Below are positions 57,701 to 64,000 of a DNA stretch of 64,000 nt, in pieces. The notes under the pieces were generated by a model. That model did not search any database and was not told the DNA's origin. It saw nothing but the letters and a program-made list of their open reading frames with translations. The stretch is from Cyathus striatus (lineage: Eukaryota; Basidiomycota; Agaricomycetes; Agaricales; Nidulariaceae): contig JAOVFP010000015.1 in assembly GCA_025738555.1 (NCBI GenBank), positions 2,232,001 to 2,296,000 of the forward strand, in the 5' to 3' direction. Both the position numbers and the translations under genes were made by a program. Position 1 is the stretch's first letter, and the number at the start of each line of letters is the position of its first letter.

Positions 57701-59531
57701 ATGCCGTGAGGTACGCAAAACATTGGCTGATATCCAAGAAGATCACTCGCGTAACGACCCTTCTGCACGAGAGGAGGAGGCGATCGCAATGTTAAGTCAA
57801 CTCTTGGGGCAGTCTGTTACTGATAATCGTGGCTTCTCAGATCAACTAGGCACTGTCTTTACGGTGTTGGCTGAAGCACTCGACCTTGATGTTGAAGCAT
57901 TCCCAGATGTCGACAACCCCAACACATGGAAAGAAGCACTGGCATCGGATCACAGTTCAGACTGGGAACGTGCTTACCGAGAAGAACTAGACGGTCTCAA
58001 AGAAATGGGTGTTTATCGTCTAGTCCCCCGCAGTGACGTCCCCACGGACTCCAAAATCTATCGAGGGAAACCAGTTTTCAAAACAAAAACCGACGAAAAA
58101 GGGAATTTAATTCGTCGAAAAGTATATCTAGTATTCAAAGGCTTTGCACAAATTTACGGTAAAGATTATACTAAAACCTCCTCACCCACTGTACGCATGG
58201 AGTCTATTAGAATTCTCTTGCATATTGCCGCTACCTTAGGATGGGACGCTCAACAAATGGATATCAAGACTGCTTTTCTATATGGTCTTTTACCTGAGGA
58301 GGAGCAGGTATTCATGCACCAACCAGCCGGATTCGAGGAACCCAGGAAGGAAGATTGGGTATGGCTTATAGTATGAGGTCTCTATGGTATGCGACAAGCT
58401 GGCCGTGTATGGAACAAAACTATGAATGACAAGATGCTTGGATGGGGCTTTACTCGATTAGGTTGCGAATTGTGCATATATTATCGCTCAGAAGGAGGTA
58501 ATACTGTTATTACTGCTGTTCACATAGATGATTTTACATCTATAGCTAACACTTGCGAAGAAAATGAACGTTTCAAGACTCAACTTAAAGAAGCATGGGT
58601 AATATCTGAACTTGGCGACGTTCGTCACATTGTCAGAATAGGTGTTACATGGGACCGTGAAAACAGAACTGTCAAATTATCTCAAAGCCATTTAATCAAC
58701 AAAATTACTTCACAATTCGGTCAGAAACAAGCTTATCCAGTCACATTACCCATGGAACCCGGTTTAAAACTACGACGACCTAATCGCACTGAAATTCCAC
58801 AACACCAACTCGAAGAACTTGATAAACTCCCATATCGATCACTAGTAGGGGGTCTCATCTACCTAGCTATTGGTACTCGCCCCGACATTTCATATGCGGT
58901 ACAACATCTCTCCCAATTTCTCGATAATTACTCATTTGCCCATTGGAATGCCGCAATCCGAGTGGTTCGATATTTAAAAGGCACACGAGATCTCTGCCTT
59001 GTCCTTGGCGGCACAAATCCTATAGCTCCTACAGGTTTCACAGATTCGGACTGGGCTAACTGCCTCAATACTCGTCGTAGCATTGGCGGTTATGGATTCT
59101 CACTAGGTTCAGGTATGGTATCTTGGAGCTCTAAAAAACAAAAAACAGTCGCAGGATCTTCATGTGAAGCTGAATATATGGCCGCATTCAAAGTGTGCAA
59201 AGAAGGAATATGGCTCAGACATTTATTTGATGGCATAAATATGCCTACCACCCAACCCATCCCTATCCTATGCGATAACCGAGCCGCTATCACATTATCC
59301 GATGATCCATTACTCCACGCATGCATGAAGCACGTGGATATCAAGTATCATTTCCTTCGTGAACAATCACAAGATAGAAACATTAAGTTGTCTTATATTT
59401 CTACAAAAGACAACATCGCCGATATCTTTACAAAACCATTACCTGGACCACAGTTCAATCGATTACGTGCATTTCTAGGCCTTGAATTTCTGTCTCCCAA
59501 GACTCCATGTGAGGAGGAGCACTTACGGTGA
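54792..59531 (+). pseudogene. copia gag-pol polyprotein, one frame, five TGA stops
   Basis: From MTKTEETKPVNPLDSTNPSI (54792) to a stop at 59531 the frame never shifts. Gag: YHQWAYSMNMCLMSNGIHSY and zinc knuckle CSNCKRLGHEAKYC (about 55553). Protease: FLLDSGASVHISPDLTDF (about 56005). Integrase: ATWHRRLGHANYQAVQEM with CDACILGKQTRSP, WVDLSGPINIKSRTGNYYVM, YRTDGGELDS, APYTSSHIGRVECMHRTLM. RT: GKPVFKTKTDEKGNLIRRKV, DIKTAFLYGLLPEEEQVFMH, TAVHIDDFTS. RNase H: GFTDSDWANCLNTRRSIGGY, AGSSCEAEYMAA, KHVDIKYHFLREQ. Stops are TGA at 55416, 56079, 56310, 57171 and 58374, each where Arg (CGA) would fit. Confidence 0.93.
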
Positions 59532-59538
59532 GGAGGAG

Positions 59539-59900
59539 TGTTGATATGAAATGGACTTAATGTTCGTATCACCGTAAGTGCACATATGTGTGTGTCCCCT
59601 TTCTCCCTTTTACCTAACCTTTCATACCTTTCTACTTACTTACACGTTCTCTTTATATCTTTATACTATGGCCACTTGTAGATACATATAAATACCTACC
59701 AGTAGATACACATATACCTCAGTCGTTATACCATACAATAACACTGAGGTAAGACTCTTAGTATACTTTCTACTTATATCCAGGTACTGATATCACACGT
59801 AGATTAGAACACTTACAGCGGGTATAGGTACAGTCGTTATACCATACAATAACACTGAGATTAGAACACTTACAGCGGGTATAGGATATTCCTTTCTACA
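59539..59900 (+). repeat. copia 3' LTR
   Basis: 362 bp, 3 differences from the 5' LTR. Follows the purine tract GAGGAGGAG. Confidence 0.95.
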
Positions 59901-60402
59901 GAGAGGCATTTCTCTGTGGTAGTATGTATCAGGTATAAATGAGGCTGTGAGTAAGCAAGTGTGTACAATGATCTGCAGTGCGAGTGTCAGTTGATGTGAC
60001 TTAAATTCTAAGAGATTTAGATAGTGAACACAGATACATGAGGTATAGCCCTTAGAGGCGTTGGGAGGGGCAGGGAGGGGTTCCAAGCAAGCAGCAAGAT
60101 AGTGGCTACAGCCTACAGCAAGCGCGGTACAATTATGATGCGTTGAACTTCAAGTGTAGCAGTGCTGTAACTAGGGGATGGTATCTAACCTTTCGGAATA
60201 GTGTGAATTGTAGGGGGATGTTTGCGGGGCGCTTAACTCAACATCGTGGGAACAAAAAAGGTGTCAATGGGGGGATACCTGCCAAAGCATATCCAACCTT
60301 GCTGAAATTCCTGGCTGTTTATAGGGGGATACGTATTTAACATTTAGTGGGATTATCCAGGGTCCTGGTCCAACTGATTGTGGCCGTCATGCTAAAAACA
60401 CG
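59901..60402. other. repeat-derived region between copia and the right inverted repeat
   Basis: Contains several copies of TAGGGGGAT-type words (about 60219, 60275, 60322), which also occur at 43706-43783 in the same orientation. No gene is supported. Confidence 0.4.
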
Positions 60403-60429
60403 TGAACACTTGGTCGTAATGGTACAGTA
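60403..60429 (-). repeat. 27-bp perfect inverted repeat, right copy
   Basis: Exact reverse complement of 43409-43435. The inner block GGATTATCCAGGGTCC (60350-60365) pairs with 43652-43662 and its surroundings. Confidence 0.7.
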
Positions 60430-60681
60430 TGTCCAAAGTATATCATGCGAGAAACCTAGCAAAACCTAGGCTACTTATTACTTACTTTTGAAGTCTTAAG
60501 TGGCGAAGGCTTGACAGTTGGATGCATGTTACGAGGAGGCAGATTGATTTGATTAGTAGTAAGTAGTACAGGAACAGTTTGGGAATACTATGGTAAGCAT
60601 AGCTACAGTCTACTTGCCAGTGACTCTTGTTATACTATCATTCGGGCCCAAGAAGAATTCGGCCTAGTAGTAGCCTAAGAA

Positions 60682-62948
60682 TCAAATATACAAATTGAAT
60701 GTGAAAGGCAAGCACATACTTAATTCAAGCTGGCTGCTGGATCCACCTACCTCAAATTCGGGTACATAGATATTGTATAACATTAGCGAGCCTTCCAGGA
60801 TGCATCTTGATACCTCCAGTTCGTAGTCTAGAGCTGGCTGTAGATTTCTGTCGCGAGCTTGCCATCCAGGAGATTTCTCCCAGATTGGCTTCATCCTGAC
60901 AATGGCTGCATGAATCTCCTTGCACATTTTCAGCATTACAGTGATCAGGGCTTTTACATACCAGAGCGCTTCGAGTGCACCTCTTAAATATGTAGTACAG
61001 TGTTCTTCGTCCTCACAAACGGAAGCTACTGCCTTTAAAAAATGGTCGATTGCTTGTTCAAAGTTAAATACCTTGTCCTCTTCGTTATTGGCAGCAAATC
61101 CCAACCTGATATAGCCCCATCCTAACATTCTGTTAGCACTTAAACATTAGCTACACAACAGGTTTCTGAACTGCCATATATACTTACGAATGGGCTTTGC
61201 CCTTTGGATACATCCAAAATGACCCATATATGTAAGCATCTAATTCCTCATGAGGATCAGGTGGATCTGTGTTGATGTCACAAATGAGTTCTTGTAATTG
61301 ATCCATGAGGTCTTGTAGTATGTAGTGGCCGTCTCCTTTATTGAAAGCAATGCACTTTCATACGCACTAATCAGCTCAGGTACAAACAAGCCACAAAGAT
61401 ATCTTACACACATCATAGATGAGAATACAGATGTTTAACTTTTCTAGTAAAACCTTTTTCAAAGCTTTCACCACGATCTTGCTTCGAAACATTGTTCCAG
61501 TGCCGGCAACCCCATTCAAGTAGCTCGATAGCACATTCATAAAGCTCCATTCCAGAGGGAGCAGCTCCTGATTCAAGCAAGACTCCATATGCACACTCAT
61601 TAAATGCCGACATAATCCACCCACTGTTATAGCAGATTTTGAGGAACATGTGATAAAAAGTAGAGCAACAGCAACACACCGTACTGTGAGTTCAATTGAG
61701 GGTCGAGCACTATCCCAGCCTTTACTTTTTAACCTTTTCAAAGCTTCATCAAGGATGAGTTCGACACCACCGATGCCCCATGCATTATAGTGCTGACACT
61801 TGAACACAACTATGGCATTGCCAGATGCATAATCATATTAATATTCTGTTTGACAGACTTTGATAATTGTACTTGTCCGTCCATACAGAAGGATCTTCAT
61901 AAAAAATTCGGGGATTAGTGAGAAGTGCATTATTGATCTCGGTAATTGTCTGTACTGTAATAGTCGGCAGTGGTGCCTAGTTATACGAAGAAGAGTGCAC
62001 CCCAAGTTTTCCAACAACTTTGGTGTTACCATTTTCTTTAGTGATCATTATATTCATCACTTTTTGCATACCTTCCTTGTAATCCTGTATTCTTCTGTTT
62101 AGGTCAAGCAAACATCAACAGATGAGATTATACCAGATATGCTTGCATAATTACAATTCCCTGCTTCAAGGTCAACATTTCGATCTGTTTGGTGTAAACC
62201 TGGAGAGATGTACTTATGCTTGAGAAATTCGTACCATTGGCCTGTGCCATTAATTCATCTTTTTTGGCCAACGCCCGAAGCCAAGGCAGTTCATCCATTT
62301 CCTTAGAATTAGGTTTTGTTATCGTGAATTGCGGCTGTGGAATTTCTTGACCATTCTTGAGATGTAATGCTTCGCCAATATTTTTTCCATTTGAATCTTT
62401 AGTAGTTTTTCTTTAGCAGACATGCTTTTCTCAGAGGGTAGGCATTCTAACCCAGATTGACATGATTTTTCAGCATGCCCCCAAGAACTAAGAACCTGTT
62501 TTGCACTGAGATAAAAGCCCACAGTAAGGTGGACATAGACAAACCTCTGCGACAGAAGCTAGACATGCCCAGGCCTTAACGTACTTTGAGTCAATTTCTA
62601 TGGCCTATCCCGTTTGAGGGCAACCAAGTTAAGTTGGTAGATTTACTACTTAAAAGTACACAACCACACACCTTTTCAGCATCTAGCCCCGCATCAAGGT
62701 AACTGTAAGATACAATTCCTTAATACTTGTGTATCGCTATCACCTGTTGAATGGATACACTGTGTTACACACTCTTTCATGACCCAAGAGGCAGTGGAAT
62801 GGTTAACATAAAATACGGCATTTTCAGGATCCAGTTCAATGGCATTGCTGTAATATTTGTATGTGGGTTCGAAGTCCTTCTTCTGGTAGAGCTCATTACC
62901 TTCCCGTCTGAGTTGCTCGGCTTTTGATTTGTTCCAGGGCACAGACAT
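60682..62948 (-). pseudogene. TPR-repeat protein, copy 2, with a frameshift
   Basis: Paralogue of 40389-42614 in the same orientation and with the same exon plan. Start MSVPWNKSKAEQLRREGNEL (62948), then YQKKDFEPTYKYYSNAIELD, LDAGLDAEK, AIEIDSKYVKAWACLASVAE. The C-terminal half matches copy 1 block by block: RLKSKGWDSARPSIELTVR, ELLEWGCRHWNNVSKQDRG, SFWMYPKGKAHS, MLGWGYIRLGFAANNEED, MKPIWEKSPGWQARDRNLQP. At 62371/62370 one base is missing relative to copy 1: MEKILA should continue with ALHLKNGQEIPQPQF, but the frame breaks. Unless an unrecognised intron rescues it, the copy is disabled. Its last residues differ from copy 1 (CLPFTFNLYI). Confidence 0.75.
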
Positions 62949-63121
62949 GTCATGAGAGAAAATAAGGAACTTAGATCTTGGAACCAGGAAGTTACTTATC
63001 GGTGTATCATGACTTGATCATGGCTGTTGTGACCAGCGATTTGAATGAGAATTTGATGAGATTCAGAATTCATTCTAGAATCAAAGTGCTGAATAAATAA
63101 ATCATCACGTTGTTATATCCA

Positions 63122-63880
63122 TGTCTGGATACATCGTGCCGACATTCCCACATGACCTTCTAACATACCCGGTCCGTTCCCGGAACGTACCCGCTTCAGG
63201 TTTACACTTCCTGACGTTCCTGCCCGGGAACGTACCCGGAACCCGTTGGGTTTTCTATCGGATACTTCAGATATGTACTTTCTCTTATGACAGCCTCACC
63301 GCATCATCATTCTATTACTCCTCTCTTCCATTCCTACTTATACATTTCATTATGGCCTTTGTAGATTAGTTCCTTATTCTTTATTCTGAGCGTGTCATTT
63401 GCGCCCCTACTCCGCTTTGCCCAGACTTCATTTCCTACTTACTCCTTTGACTTGTCCTTTGTATAATACTTCTACATTTGTATCTACAGGTTCCTACTTA
63501 GTATAAGTAGTCTTCCAGATGTAATAGGTAGTCTTCAGTATTCATATCAACTCTGTACACTTTCTTCCTACACTAAGTTCCGAAACCCGCTCTGGGTTTT
63601 CCTTCGGGTTTCTCTCCCACTGCCTAGTGTAGTGGCGAAGCCCTCTCTTATACTCTGGAACGTTTCCTTACATTGGATATCGTCTGTTGTGAAATACGAA
63701 CCATTTCCTGGGGATATCCAGGCAGTGCAGCACATACGCTGAAGCCACAGTTCACTTCCACACTTCCACTCTCATTCCTATACCCGTACTCACTTCAGGT
63801 TTCCGTTATAGTTCTCCCACACCCTCTGGGTGTCATCGCATTCGTTTCCCAGTAGGAAGGGAATCGGTACATAACACACA
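63122..63880 (+). repeat. probable solo LTR related to the gypsy element
   Basis: The plus strand at about 63695-63750 (GGATATCCAGGCAGTGCAGC, ACATACGCTGAAGCCACAG) is similar to the gypsy LTR read in its transcription direction, where the order of landmarks is the same. Translated shadows align too (GYPGSAAHTLKPQF here, GNPRGAAHKLKPKS there). TG...CA ends at about 63122 and 63880 are plausible, but I found no target duplication, so the limits are approximate. Confidence 0.45.
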
Positions 63881-63920
63881 TGGCATTAGTACTCCGATGA
63901 TGTAAGTATCAGTAATATTA

Positions 63921-64000
63921 CACCCAATCCCACTGTGATGAGACTGATGATATACAGTATGCATGAACAAGTGCAGCTCTCGCTCTAGTGGGATTGGGTG
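63921..64000. repeat. 80-bp segment with perfect 14-bp inverted ends
   Basis: CACCCAATCCCACT (63921-63934) is the reverse complement of AGTGGGATTGGGTG (63987-64000). The right copy touches the window edge. It could be a tiny MITE or a foldback structure. Confidence 0.5.

Larger units (their letters stand above)
54123..59900 (+). mobile_element. complete Ty1/copia LTR retrotransposon, 5,778 bp
   Basis: Two 362-bp LTRs (54123-54484, 59539-59900; TGTTGATATG...TTTCTACA) differ at 3 sites, and the element is flanked by target duplication GAGAG (54118-54122, 59901-59905). Primer site GGTTATGGGCC follows the 5' LTR, and GAGGAGGAG precedes the 3' LTR. Gag-pol occupies a single frame on the plus strand with integrase before reverse transcriptase, the copia order. 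Five TGA codons disable it. Confidence 0.95.

Noticed and set aside
54792..59531. TGA read as an amino acid (recoding) in the copia gag-pol
   Set aside because: Host genes in the window use TGA as a normal stop (GFA-domain gene, DOP1), and all five sites fit CGA decay.

Overview
This is nuclear DNA of a filamentous basidiomycete, most likely an Agaricomycete. The genes are split by many short GT-AG introns (roughly 45-70 bp) with exons as short as 2-21 bases. The proteins look basidiomycete-like, and the repeats are typical fungal ones: a Ty3/gypsy chromovirus, a Ty1/copia element and a Helitron. I could not place genus or species. All identifications come from reading the sequence; no database search was run.

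Layout. From 1 to about 27.2 kb is a gene-dense, conserved housekeeping arm. In order it holds FIP1 (-, cut by the window edge), mitochondrial ribosomal protein uL10m (+), a BMT5-like rRNA methyltransferase (-), RAMP4/SERP (+), an RBBP4/MSI1-type histone-binding WD40 protein (-), ATP synthase subunit e (-), a GFA-domain protein (+), a likely INO80 subunit Ies4 (+), a very large DOP1 homologue (+), ketopantoate hydroxymethyltransferase (-), an unrecognised membrane-anchored protein (-), an Ssp120/nucleobindin-like EF-hand protein (-) and a GPI-type GH128 glucanase (-). Two divergent gene pairs (FIP1/uL10m and BMT5/RAMP4) share intergenic regions of only about 200 bp.

From about 27.2 to 34 kb is a repeat-rich gap. 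It holds a 613-bp MITE-like element with perfect 25-bp inverted ends, two GGGTA/TACCC-rich blocks, a 158-bp tandem repeat and an internally deleted Helitron with a textbook 3' end at 32947. A PDR-type ABC transporter follows (34073-40072, +); it reads well except for one missing base in the first nucleotide-binding domain.

From about 40.4 to 63 kb two paralogous TPR genes (both -) flank about 18 kb of mobile DNA: a complete gypsy element (43941-52909, TSD ATCTC) and a complete copia element (54123-59900, TSD GAGAG). The downstream TPR copy carries a frameshift. A perfect 27-bp inverted repeat sits at the inner edges of the two TPR genes.

Most interesting points. (1) The gypsy element carries an extra, spliced, antisense gene with its own TATA box. 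Its product has two C-X2-C-X6-C half-clusters, like a Zn2Cys6 factor, plus a coiled coil. (2) The copia gag-pol is a single frame broken only by five TGA codons, and nearly all LTR-LTR differences in both elements are CpG transitions, which points to methylation-driven decay. (3) The gypsy element shows signals for Tf1-type self-priming, a -1 gag-pol frameshift and a duplicated polypurine tract, while the copia element has a half-initiator-tRNA primer site.
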